64,000 nucleotides of DNA from the NCBI RefSeq assembly GCF_001514265.1, contig NZ_KQ948992.1:310001-374000 (forward strand), read 5' to 3'. Below are positions 1 through 8,659 of this stretch, piece by piece (positions within the stretch are counted from its first letter, which is position 1; every line of letters starts with the position of its first letter). This DNA comes from Streptomyces resistomycificus. GTDB taxonomy: Bacteria; Actinomycetota; Actinomycetes; Streptomycetales; Streptomycetaceae. The notes beneath the pieces were generated by a model. It had not been told where the DNA came from. It worked only from the letters and a program-made list of their open reading frames with translations, and made no database searches. The position numbers and the translations under genes are program-made.

Positions 1-1
1 C

Positions 2-1117
2 CGCGCCCCGCTCAGGGAGATGACCTTCCTCGGCGGCCGCTTCAAGCCCGTGATGGGCACTCCCGGCACCGACGACGGCCCGGTCGGCGACTGGTGGGTC
101 TACGAGGACCTGCACCGCCCCCTCACCCGCCTCGACACCGCCGTCGGCTACAGCAGGGACGAGATCAGGCTCGAGGTCATCACGTACGAGCAGATGCGGC
201 CGGGCTCGTACGACGTGCCGCAGCGCCTCGCCGACATGGACGTCAACCACGTCCAGTCCGCCGTCTGCTTCCCGACCTTCCCGCGGTTCTGCGGCCAGAC
301 CTTCACCGAGGCCGCCGACCACGAGCTGGGCCTTCTGTGCGTCCAGGCCTACAACGACTGGATGGTGGAGGAGTGGTGCGGGCCCCAGGCGCGCGGCCGC
401 CTCATACCGCTGACCCTCATCCCGCTCTGGGACGCCGAGCTCGCGGCCCGTGAGGTACGGCGGAACGCGGCCCGCGGCGTCCGGGCCGTCGCCTTCTCCG
501 AGATACCCCCGCACCTGGGCCTGCCGTCCGTCCACACCGACGACTGGGACCCCTTCCTCGCCGCCTGCGACGAGACCGGCACGGTCGTCGCCATGCACAT
601 CGGCTCCAGCAGCCGTATGCCGTCCACGTCGAAGGACGCCCCGCCCGCGGTCGGCTCCACCATCACCTTCGCCAACTGCTGCTTCTCGATGGTCGACTGG
701 CTGATGAGCGGCAAGTTCGAGCGCTTCCCCAACCTGCGGGTGATGTACGCGGAGGGCCAGATCGGCTGGATCCCGTACATCCTCGAACGCGCCGACATCG
801 TGTGGGAGGAGAACCGCGGCTGGGGCGGGGTCGCCGACAAGGTGCACCGGCCGCCGTCCGAACTCTTCGCCGAACACGTCTACGGCTGCTTCTTCGACGA
901 CGCCTTCGGCCTGCGCAACCTGGACGCCATCGGCGTCGGCAACGTCCTCTACGAGACCGACTACCCCCACTCCGACTCCACCTGGCCGAAGTCCAAGGAG
1001 GTCGGCGAGGCGCAGATGGGGCACCTGGACGCGGACGTCGTGGAGCGGATCGTACGGGGGAACGCGATCGATCTCCTCGGGCTCACACCGGACGGACTCT
1101 GGGACGGTCCGAGGTGA
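2..1117 (+). CDS. Amidohydrolase family 2 protein, 5' end outside window
   Basis: TIM-barrel metal-dependent hydrolase of the amidohydrolase_2 family, which hydrolyses or decarboxylates cyclic or aromatic-type carboxylates in the cytoplasm. The reading frame is open to the first bases of the window, and the N-terminal metal-binding His-x-His expected near residue 10 is absent. The gene therefore very probably starts upstream; the ATG at 20 is internal. Visible family features are the conserved His in 'AMHIGSS' and the C-terminal metal Asp region 'YETDYPHSD'. Its stop overlaps the next start by 4 nt (GTGA), so it is translationally coupled to the LLM oxidoreductase. Substrate unknown. Confidence 0.85.
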   Translation, partial: RAPLREMTFLGGRFKPVMGTPGTDDGPVGDWWVYEDLHRPLTRLDTAVGYSRDEIRLEVITYEQMRPGSYDVPQRLADMDVNHVQSAVCFPTFPRFCGQTFTEAADHELGLLCVQAYNDWMVEEWCGPQARGRLIPLTLIPLWDAELAAREVRRNAARGVRAVAFSEIPPHLGLPSVHTDDWDPFLAACDETGTVVAMHIGSSSRMPSTSKDAPPAVGSTITFANCCFSMVDWLMSGKFERFPNLRVMYAEGQIGWIPYILERADIVWEENRGWGGVADKVHRPPSELFAEHVYGCFFDDAFGLRNLDAIGVGNVLYETDYPHSDSTWPKSKEVGEAQMGHLDADVVERIVRGNAIDLLGLTPDGLWDGPR

Positions 1118-2031
1118 TCCGGTACGGCATCCAGCTCCCCGTCCAGTCGCAGAGCACCCTCTACGCCGAACCGTGGGAGGCCGCCGCCGGACCCGAGGAC
1201 CTCCTGGACATCGCCCGCGGCGCCGAGCGCGCCGGCTTCGACTACGTCGCCTGCTGCGACCACGTCGCCATCCCGCGCCGGCTCGCGCCCGCGATGAGCA
1301 CGGTCTGGTACGACCCGGTCGCCACCCTCGCCTTCCTCGCCGCCGCCACCGAGCGGGTACGGCTGCTCAGTCACGTCGCCGTCGTCGGCCTGCGCCACCC
1401 GCTGCTCACCGCCAAGCAGTACGCCACCCTCGACCACCTCAGTCGCGGCCGGCTGGTCCTCGGGGTCGGCGCCGGCCATGTGGCGGAGGAGTTCGAGGCG
1501 CTCGGGGTGGACTTCCGGCAGCGGGGGCCCGTCCTCGACGAGACGATCGACGCCCTGCGCGCCGCCCTAGGCCCCCAGGAGTTCCCCGAACACCACGGCA
1601 AGGTGCACGACTTCCAGGATCTCGGCCAGCGGCCCAGACCGGCCCAGACCCGCGTACCGCTGTGGGTCGGCGGCTCCTCGCCCGCCGCCGTACGCCGGGC
1701 CGCGCTCAAGGCGGACGGCTGGCTGCCGCAGGGCGACCCGCGCGAGCGGCTGCCGGCCCAGATCGAGCGGATCCGGGAGATCCGCGAGAAGGGCGCGATC
1801 CAGGGGCCCTTCGTCATCGGCGCCATCGCCGAGCCGCTCTACGTCGGCACGCCCGGCTGGGACGTCGGACGGCGCACGCTCACCGGCCCGCCCGAGACGC
1901 TCGCCGAGTCCCTGCGCGCCTACCGCGCGATGGGCGTCCACCAGATCCAGGTCAGGTTCCGCAGCCGCAGCAGAGCCGAACTCACCGACCAGATTGCCGC
2001 GTTCGGGGCCGGGATCGGCCCGCACCTCTGA
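1114..2031 (+). CDS. LLM class (F420-dependent type) oxidoreductase
   Basis: 305-residue luciferase-like TIM-barrel oxidoreductase; members of this size in actinobacteria usually use coenzyme F420, fewer use FMN. Family features are the early 'GFDYVACCDHVAIP' block, the central 'LDHLSRGRLVLGVGAGH' block and the C-terminal 'MGVHQIQVRF' strand. The GTG at 1114 is chosen because it overlaps the upstream stop and begins the family-typical 'IRYGIQLP' strand; the longer reading frame upstream is only antisense or shadow sequence. Part of a six-gene catabolic run. Cofactor and substrate are inferred, not shown. Confidence 0.88.
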   Translation: MIRYGIQLPVQSQSTLYAEPWEAAAGPEDLLDIARGAERAGFDYVACCDHVAIPRRLAPAMSTVWYDPVATLAFLAAATERVRLLSHVAVVGLRHPLLTAKQYATLDHLSRGRLVLGVGAGHVAEEFEALGVDFRQRGPVLDETIDALRAALGPQEFPEHHGKVHDFQDLGQRPRPAQTRVPLWVGGSSPAAVRRAALKADGWLPQGDPRERLPAQIERIREIREKGAIQGPFVIGAIAEPLYVGTPGWDVGRRTLTGPPETLAESLRAYRAMGVHQIQVRFRSRSRAELTDQIAAFGAGIGPHL

Positions 2032-2048
2032 CCGGAACGGGAGACCCC

Positions 2049-2795
2049 ATGGGCAAGCTGGACGGGCGCGTCGTGATCGTCACCGGCGCGGCGCGCGGAC
2101 AGGGCGAGCAGGAGGCCCGGCTCTTCCGGGCGGAGGGCGCCGGGGTCGTCGTGGCGGACGTGCTCGACGAGCAGGGGCAGGCCCTCGCGAAGGAGATCGG
2201 GGCGCTGTACGTGCGGCTCGACGTGGGGCGGGAGGAGGAGTGGAGGGCCGCGGTCGACGCCGCCGTCCAGGCGTACGGCCATGTCGACGGGCTCGTCAAC
2301 AACGCCGGCATCCTGCGCTTCAACAGCCTCCTCGACACGCCCCTCGACGAGTTCCTGGAGATCGTGAACGTCAACCAGGTCGGCTGCTTCCTGGGCATCA
2401 AGACCGTGGCGCCCCGGATGTCCGACGGAGGCACGATCGTCAACACCGCCTCGTACACCGGGCTGACCGGGATGGCGTACGTGGGGGCGTACGCGGCCAG
2501 CAAGCACGCGATCGTGGGGCTCACGCGGGTGGCCGCGCTGGAGCTGGCGGACCGGGGGATCCGGGTCAACGCCGTCTGCCCGGGCGCCGTCGACACCGCG
2601 ATGAGCAATCCGGGCGCCGTCGCGGAGGGAGCGATGGACGCGCTGTACCGCAAGCTCGTGCCGCTGGGGCGGATCGGGCGGCCGGAGGAGGTGGCGCGGC
2701 TCGCGCTGTTCCTGACCTCCGAGGACTCCTCCTACATCACGGGACAGCCCCTGGTGATCGACGGGGGCTGGCTCGCCGGAGTGGCCGTGGTCTGA
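2049..2795 (+). CDS. Short-chain dehydrogenase/reductase (SDR)
   Basis: 248-residue classical SDR, an NAD(P)-dependent alcohol dehydrogenase or ketoreductase. The Rossmann motif TGAARGQG is near residue 12, NNAG near residue 80, and the catalytic Ser-Tyr-Lys set is visible as 'NTASYTG' and 'YAASK'. The C-terminus has the usual 'ITGQPLVIDGGW'. The start ATG at 2049 follows a GGGAGA-type ribosome site, 17 bp after the LLM gene, so the two are probably cotranscribed. Likely oxidises an alcohol intermediate in the same pathway. A promoter and operators follow immediately, suggesting a transcriptional break here. Confidence 0.93.
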   Translation: MGKLDGRVVIVTGAARGQGEQEARLFRAEGAGVVVADVLDEQGQALAKEIGALYVRLDVGREEEWRAAVDAAVQAYGHVDGLVNNAGILRFNSLLDTPLDEFLEIVNVNQVGCFLGIKTVAPRMSDGGTIVNTASYTGLTGMAYVGAYAASKHAIVGLTRVAALELADRGIRVNAVCPGAVDTAMSNPGAVAEGAMDALYRKLVPLGRIGRPEEVARLALFLTSEDSSYITGQPLVIDGGWLAGVAVV

Positions 2796-2806
2796 CTGGC
2801 CGTCAG
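2792..2806. promoter_or_regulatory. Imperfect TetR-type operator
   Basis: CTGACTGGCCGTCAG overlaps the SDR stop codon. It matches the palindrome at 2855-2871 and the one at 25985-25999 except for one base of the left arm. It probably works with the downstream copy to flank the -35 region of the promoter at 2810. Confidence 0.45.
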
Positions 2807-2809
2807 CTA

Positions 2810-2838
2810 TTGACGGTGCATGCGGGCGGTGCCACAGT
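2810..2838 (+). promoter_or_regulatory. Candidate promoter for the gene at 2908
   Basis: TTGACG, a 17-nt spacer, then CACAGT; the -35 is good and the -10 weak. It lies between two operator-like palindromes, which fits repression of the downstream LLM gene. Confidence 0.4.
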
Positions 2839-2854
2839 CGGCCCCACCGATGAA

Positions 2855-2871
2855 TCTGACGGTACGTCAGA
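2855..2871. promoter_or_regulatory. Perfect palindromic operator (TetR-type)
   Basis: TCTGACG-GTA-CGTCAGA is a perfect 7-3-7 inverted repeat 37 bp upstream of the start at 2908. The core TGACGnnnCGTCA is shared with the site at 25985-25999. TetR repressors commonly bind sites of this shape, but no TetR gene is in the window. Confidence 0.6.
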
Positions 2872-2907
2872 AACCGTGAACACCAGAACCGGGGACGGTG
2901 AACCTCC

Positions 2908-4026
2908 TTGGAATTCGGGCTCTTTGTACAGGGATACGTGGGCAAGCGCGCCGAGACCGACCCGCTCGCCGAGCACAAGGCGCTGATGGAGGAGACCGAG
3001 TACGTCATCCAGGCGGACAGGTCCGGCTTCAAGTACGCCTGGGCGTCCGAGCACCACTTCCTGGAGGAGTACTCGCACCTCTCCGCCAACGACGTCTTCC
3101 TCGGCTACCTCGCCCACGCCACCGAGCGGATCCACCTCGGCTCCGGGATCTTCAACCCGCTCGCCCAGGTCAACCATCCGGTGAAGGTCGCCGAGAAGGT
3201 CGCCATGCTCGACCATCTCACCGGCAACCGCTTCGAGTTCGGCAGCGGACGCGGGGCCGGCTCGCACGAGATCCTCGGCTTCCTCCCCGGCATCACCGAC
3301 ATGAACTTCACCAAGGAGATCTGGGAGGAGACCATCGCCGAGTTCCCGAAGATGTGGCTCCAGGACGAGTACGAGGGCTTCCAGGGCAAGCACTGGTCGC
3401 TGCCCCCGAGGAAGATCCTGCCCAAGCCGTACGGGAAGGCGCACCCGGCGATGTGGTACGCCGCCGGGTCGCCACCCTCGTACGCCATGGCCGCCCGCAA
3501 GGGCCTCGGGGTGCTCGGCTTCAGCGTGCAGAAGGTCTCCGACATGGAATGGGTCCTCGAGCAGTACAAGAACGCCGTCGTGGACGCCGAGCCGATCGGC
3601 TCCTTCGTGAACGACAACGTGATGGTGACGACCACGGCGATCTGCGCGCCGACGCACGCGGAGGCGGTACGGATCGCGGTCGAGGGCGGGCTGCACTACC
3701 TGCCCTCGCTGGTCTTCCGCTACCACGACACGTTCCCTCGGCCCGAGGGGTTCCCGGTGTGGCCGGAGACGCTGCCCGAGTACAACGAGGAGTTCATCGA
3801 GGTCCTCATCGCCGAGGAGCTGCTGATCTGCGGGGATCCGGACGAGGTGCTCACGCAGTGCAAGCGGTGGGAGCAGGCGGGGGCCGACCAGTTGAGCTTC
3901 GGGTTGCCGGTGGGGGTGCCGAAGGAGGAAACGTTGCAGACGATCCGGCTGGTGGGGGAGCACGTGATTCCGAAGATCGATACGGATCCCGTGCACCGGA
4001 CTACGCGGTTCCGGCAGGCCGCGTGA
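2908..4026 (+). CDS. LLM class flavin-dependent oxidoreductase (LuxA-like)
   Basis: 372-residue luciferase-like monooxygenase resembling bacterial alkanal monooxygenases and related FMN-dependent enzymes. Visible blocks are 'WASEHHFLEEYSH', 'RIHLGSGIFNPL', 'LDHLTGNRFEFGSGRG' and 'MWYAAGSPPS'. The only sensible start is the TTG at 2908, which gives the family-typical 'MEFGLFVQG' N-terminus; the ribosome site is weak. Preceded by its own promoter and operators, so regulated separately from the SDR upstream. Probably inserts oxygen into the pathway substrate; the substrate is unknown. Confidence 0.88.
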   Translation: MEFGLFVQGYVGKRAETDPLAEHKALMEETEYVIQADRSGFKYAWASEHHFLEEYSHLSANDVFLGYLAHATERIHLGSGIFNPLAQVNHPVKVAEKVAMLDHLTGNRFEFGSGRGAGSHEILGFLPGITDMNFTKEIWEETIAEFPKMWLQDEYEGFQGKHWSLPPRKILPKPYGKAHPAMWYAAGSPPSYAMAARKGLGVLGFSVQKVSDMEWVLEQYKNAVVDAEPIGSFVNDNVMVTTTAICAPTHAEAVRIAVEGGLHYLPSLVFRYHDTFPRPEGFPVWPETLPEYNEEFIEVLIAEELLICGDPDEVLTQCKRWEQAGADQLSFGLPVGVPKEETLQTIRLVGEHVIPKIDTDPVHRTTRFRQAA

Positions 4027-4032
4027 TCGCCG

Positions 4033-4103
4033 TGGGGCTGCGGGCCGTTCGCGGCCGCGGGTGGTTCGTGGCTGGTCGCGCAGTTCCCCGCGCCCCTTTG
4101 CGG
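4033..4103 (+). repeat. Dispersed Streptomyces intergenic repeat
   Basis: The stretch ending in 'GCGCAGTTCCCCGCGCCCCT' after 'GGTTCGTGGCTGGTCGC' is a short GC-rich element I recognise as very abundant between genes in many Streptomyces genomes. It lies in the 115-bp gap between the LLM and amidohydrolase genes. Function unknown; one copy seen in this window. Confidence 0.6.
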
Positions 4104-4141
4104 CATGCATCGCACCGGAGTCGGAGGAGGCAGACGACGTC

Positions 4142-5872
4142 ATGCTCGACCACCTGATCAAAGGCGCGACCGTCGTCGACGGGACGGGCGCCCCCGCGTT
4201 CACCGCCGACGTCGGGATACGGGACGGCCGTGTCGCGACCGTCGGGAAATCCACCGAGGAAGCCCGCACCAGCGAGGACGCGCACGGGCTCGTCCTCGCG
4301 CCCGGGTTCGTCGACCCGCACACCCACTACGACGCCCAGCTGTTCTGGGACCCGTACGCGACGCCGTCCCTCAACCACGGGGTGACCACGGTCGCCGCCG
4401 GCAACTGCGGGTTCACGCTCGCGCCGCTGAACCCGGCGCGCCCCCAGGACGCCGACTACACCCGCCGGATGATGTCCAAGGTCGAGGGCATGTCCCTGGT
4501 CGCGCTGGAGGAGGGGGCGCCCTGGAGCTGGCACGGCTTCGGGGAGTACCTGGACGCGCTGGAGGGGCGGATCGCCGTCAACGCGGGCTTCATGGTGGGA
4601 CATTGCGCGCTGCGACGGTACGTGATGGGGCCGGACGCGGTGGGCGGGCAGCCGAGCGCCGAACAGCTCGACGAGATGCTGCGGCTGCTGCACGAGGCCA
4701 TGGAGGCCGGCGCCTGGGGTCTGTCCACCACCCAGTCGTCCACCCACTCCGACGGCGACGGCGAACCGGTCGCCTCCCGGCACGCCCTGCCCGCCGAGCT
4801 GCTGGCCCTGTCCCGAGCGGTCGGCGAGCACGAGGGCACGCAGATCGAGGCGATCGTCGCGGGCTGCCTGGACCAGTTCAGCGACGCGGAGATCGACCTG
4901 TTCGTGGAGATGAGCGCGGCGGCCGGCCGCCCGCTGAACTGGAACGTCCTCACGATCGACTCGGCCGTCCCCGAGCGGGTGCCCCGGCAGCTCCTGGCGA
5001 GCGAGCGGGCCCGGAAGGCGGGCGGCCGGGTGGTGGCGCTGACCATGCCGATCCTCACGCCGATGAACATGTCCCTGGGCACCTTCTGCGCCCTGAACCT
5101 CATCCCCGGATGGGGCCCGATCCTCGGCCTGCCCGTCCCGGAGCGGATCGAGAGGCTGCGCGACCCGGACGTACGGGCCGGGATGCTGGAGCGGGCCGTG
5201 TCCAAGGAGGCGGGCGTCTTCCGCCGGCTGGCGAACTTCGGGCGGTACGTCATCGGCGACACGTACAGCGAGGCGAACCGGGGCCTGAGCGGACGGGTGG
5301 TCGAGGACATCGCGGCGGAACGTGGACAGGACCCCTTCCAGTGCCTCGTGGAGATCTGCGCGGCCGACGGCCTGCGGACCGTCCTGTGGCCCATGCCCAC
5401 CGACAACGACCCGGCGTCCTGGGCCCTGCGCGCCGAGACCTGGCAGCACGAGGACGTCCTGCTGGGCGGGTCGGACGCCGGGGCGCATCTGGACCGGATG
5501 TGCGGGGCGCCGTACACCACCCGCTTCATCGGGGACTGTCTGCGCGGGCGGCGGCTGGCGAGTCTGGAACAGGCCGTGAAGATGCTGACGGACGACCCGG
5601 CGCGGCTGTTCGGGCTCCGCGAACGCGGCCGGATCCGGGAGGGCTTCCATGCCGACCTCGTCCTCTTCGACCCGGAGCGGATCGCCGCGGGCACGGCCAC
5701 CCTGGTGCACGACCTGCCGGGTGACAGCCCCCGGCTGGACTCCAAGGCCCTCGGGATACGGGCCGTGTGGGTCAACGGCGTCGAGGCGATCCGGGACGAC
5801 GTGGTGAGCGGGGCGGTACCGGGGAAGGTGCTGCGCTCGGGGCGGGACACCCGGACGGTGGCGACCAGGTGA
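4142..5872 (+). CDS. N-acyl-D-amino-acid deacylase-like amidohydrolase
   Basis: 576-residue metal-dependent amidohydrolase of the D-aminoacylase/AtzF-like group, which cleaves amides. The metal-binding 'DPHTHYD' motif is at about residue 61, and the C-terminal Asp is in 'GGSDAGAHLD'. The composite beta-sandwich strands at the N-terminus ('LIKGATVVDGTG') and C-terminus ('IREGFHADLVLFD') are complete. ATG 4142 is preceded by GGAGGAGG at 4123-4130. It overlaps the aldehyde dehydrogenase start by 4 nt. Despite the family name, such genes in catabolic clusters often act on other amides or lactones. Confidence 0.87.
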   Translation: MLDHLIKGATVVDGTGAPAFTADVGIRDGRVATVGKSTEEARTSEDAHGLVLAPGFVDPHTHYDAQLFWDPYATPSLNHGVTTVAAGNCGFTLAPLNPARPQDADYTRRMMSKVEGMSLVALEEGAPWSWHGFGEYLDALEGRIAVNAGFMVGHCALRRYVMGPDAVGGQPSAEQLDEMLRLLHEAMEAGAWGLSTTQSSTHSDGDGEPVASRHALPAELLALSRAVGEHEGTQIEAIVAGCLDQFSDAEIDLFVEMSAAAGRPLNWNVLTIDSAVPERVPRQLLASERARKAGGRVVALTMPILTPMNMSLGTFCALNLIPGWGPILGLPVPERIERLRDPDVRAGMLERAVSKEAGVFRRLANFGRYVIGDTYSEANRGLSGRVVEDIAAERGQDPFQCLVEICAADGLRTVLWPMPTDNDPASWALRAETWQHEDVLLGGSDAGAHLDRMCGAPYTTRFIGDCLRGRRLASLEQAVKMLTDDPARLFGLRERGRIREGFHADLVLFDPERIAAGTATLVHDLPGDSPRLDSKALGIRAVWVNGVEAIRDDVVSGAVPGKVLRSGRDTRTVATR

Positions 5873-7320
5873 GCGAGGGGCAGCGGCTGTTCGTCGGCGG
5901 CGAGTGGATCGAACCGGACGGCGGTCACTACGAGGTCGTCGACCCGGCGACCGAGGCGACCGTCGGCCTGGCGCCGGAGGCCTCGCGGGATCAGGTGCGC
6001 GCGGCCTGTGCCGCGGCCCGCGAGGCCTTCGGGCCGTGGTCGCGTACGGCGCCGGAGGAGCGGGCGGCGATCCTGGCGCGGGCCGCCGGGACCATCGGCG
6101 GTCACCTGGAGCCGTACGCCGAGCTGGCCCGGGCGGAGACGGGCGCGACGACGGGTACCGCGCGGGGCATGCAGGTGGGGGTGGCCGCGGCCCGCTTCCG
6201 CCGGTACGCCCGCGTGGAGCCCGCCGAGTGGCCGGTCCCGCCGCAGATCAACGAGGCGGGACCGATGGGGCGGGCGGCGGTGATGGGCGCGCTGGCCGTA
6301 CGCCAGCCCGTCGGGGTCGTCACCTGCGTCACGTCGTACAACAACCCGTGGGCGAACGCGGCCGGCAAGGTCGCCCCCGCCCTCGCCATGGGCAACACGG
6401 TGGTGGTGAAACCCGCCCCGCAGGACCCGCTCTCCGTCTACCGGATGGCGGAGGCGCTGGAGGCGGCCGGGGTGCCCCGCGGGGTCGTGAACGTCGTCTC
6501 CGGCCGCTCGGTGGAGGTCGGCGAGGCGGCCGTGGAGTCACCGGACGTCGACATGGTCAGCTTCACCGGCTCGACGGCGGTCGGCCGGCGCATCGCCGAG
6601 GTCTGCGGCCGCGGCATGAAACGCCAGCTGATGGAGCTGGGCGGCAAGGGCGCGGCGATCGTCTTCGACGACGCGGACCTCGGCTCGGCCGTGGCCGGCA
6701 TCGGGACCACGTTCTCCTTCTACAGCGGACAGATCTGCACCGCGCCGACCCGGGTCCTTGCGCAGCGAGGCGTGTACGACCGATTGGTCGCGCAACTGGC
6801 GTCCTACGCAGGCCGGTTGCAGGTCGGCGATCCGAGGGAACCGGACACGGTCGTGGGGCCGGTGATCTCGGCGGCCCACCGGGACCGGGTGGAGTCGTAC
6901 GTCGAACTCGGCCGCAAGGAGGGAGCGGTGGCGGTGACGGGCGGCGAACGCCCCCTGCTCGACCGGGGCTTCTACGTCACGCCGACCCTCCTCGCCGACT
7001 GCACCAACGACATGCGGGTGGCCCGTGAGGAGATCTTCGGCCCCGTGGTGTCCGTCATCCCCTTCGACGACGAGGACGAGGGCGTCGCCCTCGCCAACGA
7101 CACCGACTACGGCCTCATCGACTACGTCTGGTCGAAGGACGTGGCACGGGCCTTCCGGGTCGCCCGGCGGCTGCGCGCGGGCGGCGTGGGCGTGAACACC
7201 GTCGGCCGCAACATGGAGGCCCCGTTCGGCGGGTTCAAGAGCAGCGGGGTCGGCCGGGACGTCGGGTCGTACGCCCTGCACGCGTACAGCGAGGTGCAGG
7301 CGATCGTGTGGCCGGGCTGA
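5869..7320 (+). CDS. Aldehyde dehydrogenase family protein
   Basis: 483-residue NAD(P)-dependent aldehyde dehydrogenase that oxidises an aldehyde to the acid. Present are the catalytic Cys in 'SGQICTAPTR', the general-base Glu in 'MELGGKG', the cofactor loop 'FTGSTAVGRRI' and the C-terminal 'NMEAPFGGFKSSGVGRD'. Length is normal for the family. GTG 5869 overlaps the stop of the upstream amidohydrolase (GTGA), so the two are coupled. Last gene of the catabolic run and the likely terminal oxidation step. Confidence 0.93.
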   Translation: MSEGQRLFVGGEWIEPDGGHYEVVDPATEATVGLAPEASRDQVRAACAAAREAFGPWSRTAPEERAAILARAAGTIGGHLEPYAELARAETGATTGTARGMQVGVAAARFRRYARVEPAEWPVPPQINEAGPMGRAAVMGALAVRQPVGVVTCVTSYNNPWANAAGKVAPALAMGNTVVVKPAPQDPLSVYRMAEALEAAGVPRGVVNVVSGRSVEVGEAAVESPDVDMVSFTGSTAVGRRIAEVCGRGMKRQLMELGGKGAAIVFDDADLGSAVAGIGTTFSFYSGQICTAPTRVLAQRGVYDRLVAQLASYAGRLQVGDPREPDTVVGPVISAAHRDRVESYVELGRKEGAVAVTGGERPLLDRGFYVTPTLLADCTNDMRVAREEIFGPVVSVIPFDDEDEGVALANDTDYGLIDYVWSKDVARAFRVARRLRAGGVGVNTVGRNMEAPFGGFKSSGVGRDVGSYALHAYSEVQAIVWPG

Positions 7321-7478
7321 GTTGTGAGCCGCACCGCACCCGGTACGGGTCGATTTCGGGCAACTTCCCCATGGCCCACTGGCCCGACAGCCGTCACTCA
7401 GCGTGCGTGGTCCACGGAAAGTGAGCCGGAACCCATTTCGGTTGCGAGCGCTGAGTTGAAGTGGGCCAAGATGATCCG

Positions 7479-7988
7479 ATGAGCCAAGAGACGGACGGTG
7501 GAGCCGAAGCGGTCCCAGACGAGTTGAAGAGGAGAAGCTTCCGGTTGGCGGCCTACGCCGTGTGCATCGAGGACGGGCGGGTGCTGCTCGCCCATCACGC
7601 GTCGGACAACTGGACTCTTCCGGGCGGCAGGGTCGAGCACGCGGAGGATCCGTTCGACACGGTGATCCGGGAGGTTGCTGAGGAGACCGGCTGCTCCGCG
7701 GTGGTCGAGCGCCTGCTGGGCGTGGACTCCAGGGTGATCCCCGCGGCCGTCGCGCGTGCGGGAATCGAGCACCAGAATGTCGGCATCTTCTACCAAGTCC
7801 GTATCACTGGCGGCCAGCTCCGGCCTGAGCCGAACGGCGAAACCGTCGAGTCGGTCTGGACTCCGATCCCCGAGGTCGCTTGCCTCCGCCGATCATCGCT
7901 GGTCGACACCGGCCTCGCCCTGGCGCAGACGGTTCCGCCAACCGGCCACGTCGCTCCTGTCCCGGTCGGCGGCCTGATCCAGCACTGA
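7479..7988 (+). CDS. NUDIX hydrolase
   Basis: 169-residue NUDIX enzyme, which hydrolyses a nucleoside diphosphate linked to another moiety. The complete NUDIX box runs 'GGRVEHAEDPFDTVIREVAE' followed by 'ETGC', with the REVAEE metal ligands intact. ATG 7479 is chosen; an in-frame GTG at 7461 is an alternative, and neither has a strong ribosome site. It stands alone after a 158-bp gap, so probably has its own promoter. Substrate cannot be told from sequence. Confidence 0.88.
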   Translation: MSQETDGGAEAVPDELKRRSFRLAAYAVCIEDGRVLLAHHASDNWTLPGGRVEHAEDPFDTVIREVAEETGCSAVVERLLGVDSRVIPAAVARAGIEHQNVGIFYQVRITGGQLRPEPNGETVESVWTPIPEVACLRRSSLVDTGLALAQTVPPTGHVAPVPVGGLIQH

Positions 7989-8035
7989 GGGATCCGCCCC
8001 GGACCGCCAGATCCGGCGCGTCAGCCGCCAGGGGC

Positions 8036-8446
8036 TTACGTCTCAGGCGCGTCGGCGGTGTGGAAATCCACCCGAACTGTCAGCAGTCCCGACCCCATCA
8101 CCCACACCCCCACGCTGTTGAGACGGGGCAGGCCGCGCAGGCGGGCGACCGGGTCGTCGTCGGGCAGCAGGTGGGCGGTGCCCTCGTGCCAGCGGCCCCG
8201 GATGCGTACCCGTACCCGGGGATCGGCCTTGATGTTGCGCACGTACTGCGACCGCTCGCCGAACTCGGAGACCAGCCAGAAGGAGTCCCCCACCCGGCGA
8301 CCGCCCACCGGGGTCCGGCGGGGCAGCCCGGAGGTGCGGCCGGTGGTCTCCAGCACGGGCTGGGTGGGCAGGCGGCGCAACACCGGGTTGATACGGCGCT
8401 GGATGGCTGTGACGGCCCGGTACTTCCGGTCGGCTCGGTGGGACAT
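8036..8446 (-). CDS. Nitroreductase/quinone reductase family, deazaflavin (F420)-dependent
   Basis: 136-residue protein of the Ddn split-barrel family, F420H2-dependent reductases of quinones and nitro compounds. The family signature 'TGRTSGLPRRTPVG' is followed by 'YVRNIKADPRVRVRI' and 'GTAHLLPDDDP'. ATG 8446 is chosen over the longer open frame upstream, whose Pro/Arg-rich residues are antisense to the DUF397 gene. It lies 11 bp downstream of the DUF397 gene in the same direction and may share its transcript. F420 use is inferred from the family and fits fbiC at 17140. Confidence 0.88.
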   Translation of the reverse strand: MSHRADRKYRAVTAIQRRINPVLRRLPTQPVLETTGRTSGLPRRTPVGGRRVGDSFWLVSEFGERSQYVRNIKADPRVRVRIRGRWHEGTAHLLPDDDPVARLRGLPRLNSVGVWVMGSGLLTVRVDFHTADAPET

Positions 8447-8457
8447 GGGGCTCCGGT

Positions 8458-8649
8458 TCAGGTTCCGTCCGGTGTCTTCAGCAGGTCGAGCAGGGCGCCG
8501 AAGGCGGCGGGGGTGGTGGAGAGGACTGTTTGGGCGGGGTCCGCGCTTTCGATGAGGCGGAGGGTGGTGGGGGAGGCGGCGGTGGATATGTGGACGCACG
8601 CCTCGCCTTCCTGGCAGTAGGACGACTTCTGCCAGACGGGAGTGGGCAT
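8458..8649 (-). CDS. DUF397 domain protein
   Basis: 63-residue DUF397 protein with the hallmark N-terminus 'WQKSSYCQEGEACVHI'. These small proteins are partners of the XRE/DUF5753 regulator normally encoded next door, and that gene ends 10 bp upstream here. Some XRE/DUF397 pairs behave like antitoxin/toxin-type or positive regulators of development and antibiotic production. ATG start at 8649. Confidence 0.92.
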   Translation of the reverse strand: MPTPVWQKSSYCQEGEACVHISTAASPTTLRLIESADPAQTVLSTTPAAFGALLDLLKTPDGT

Positions 8650-8659
8650 GTCGGCTCCT

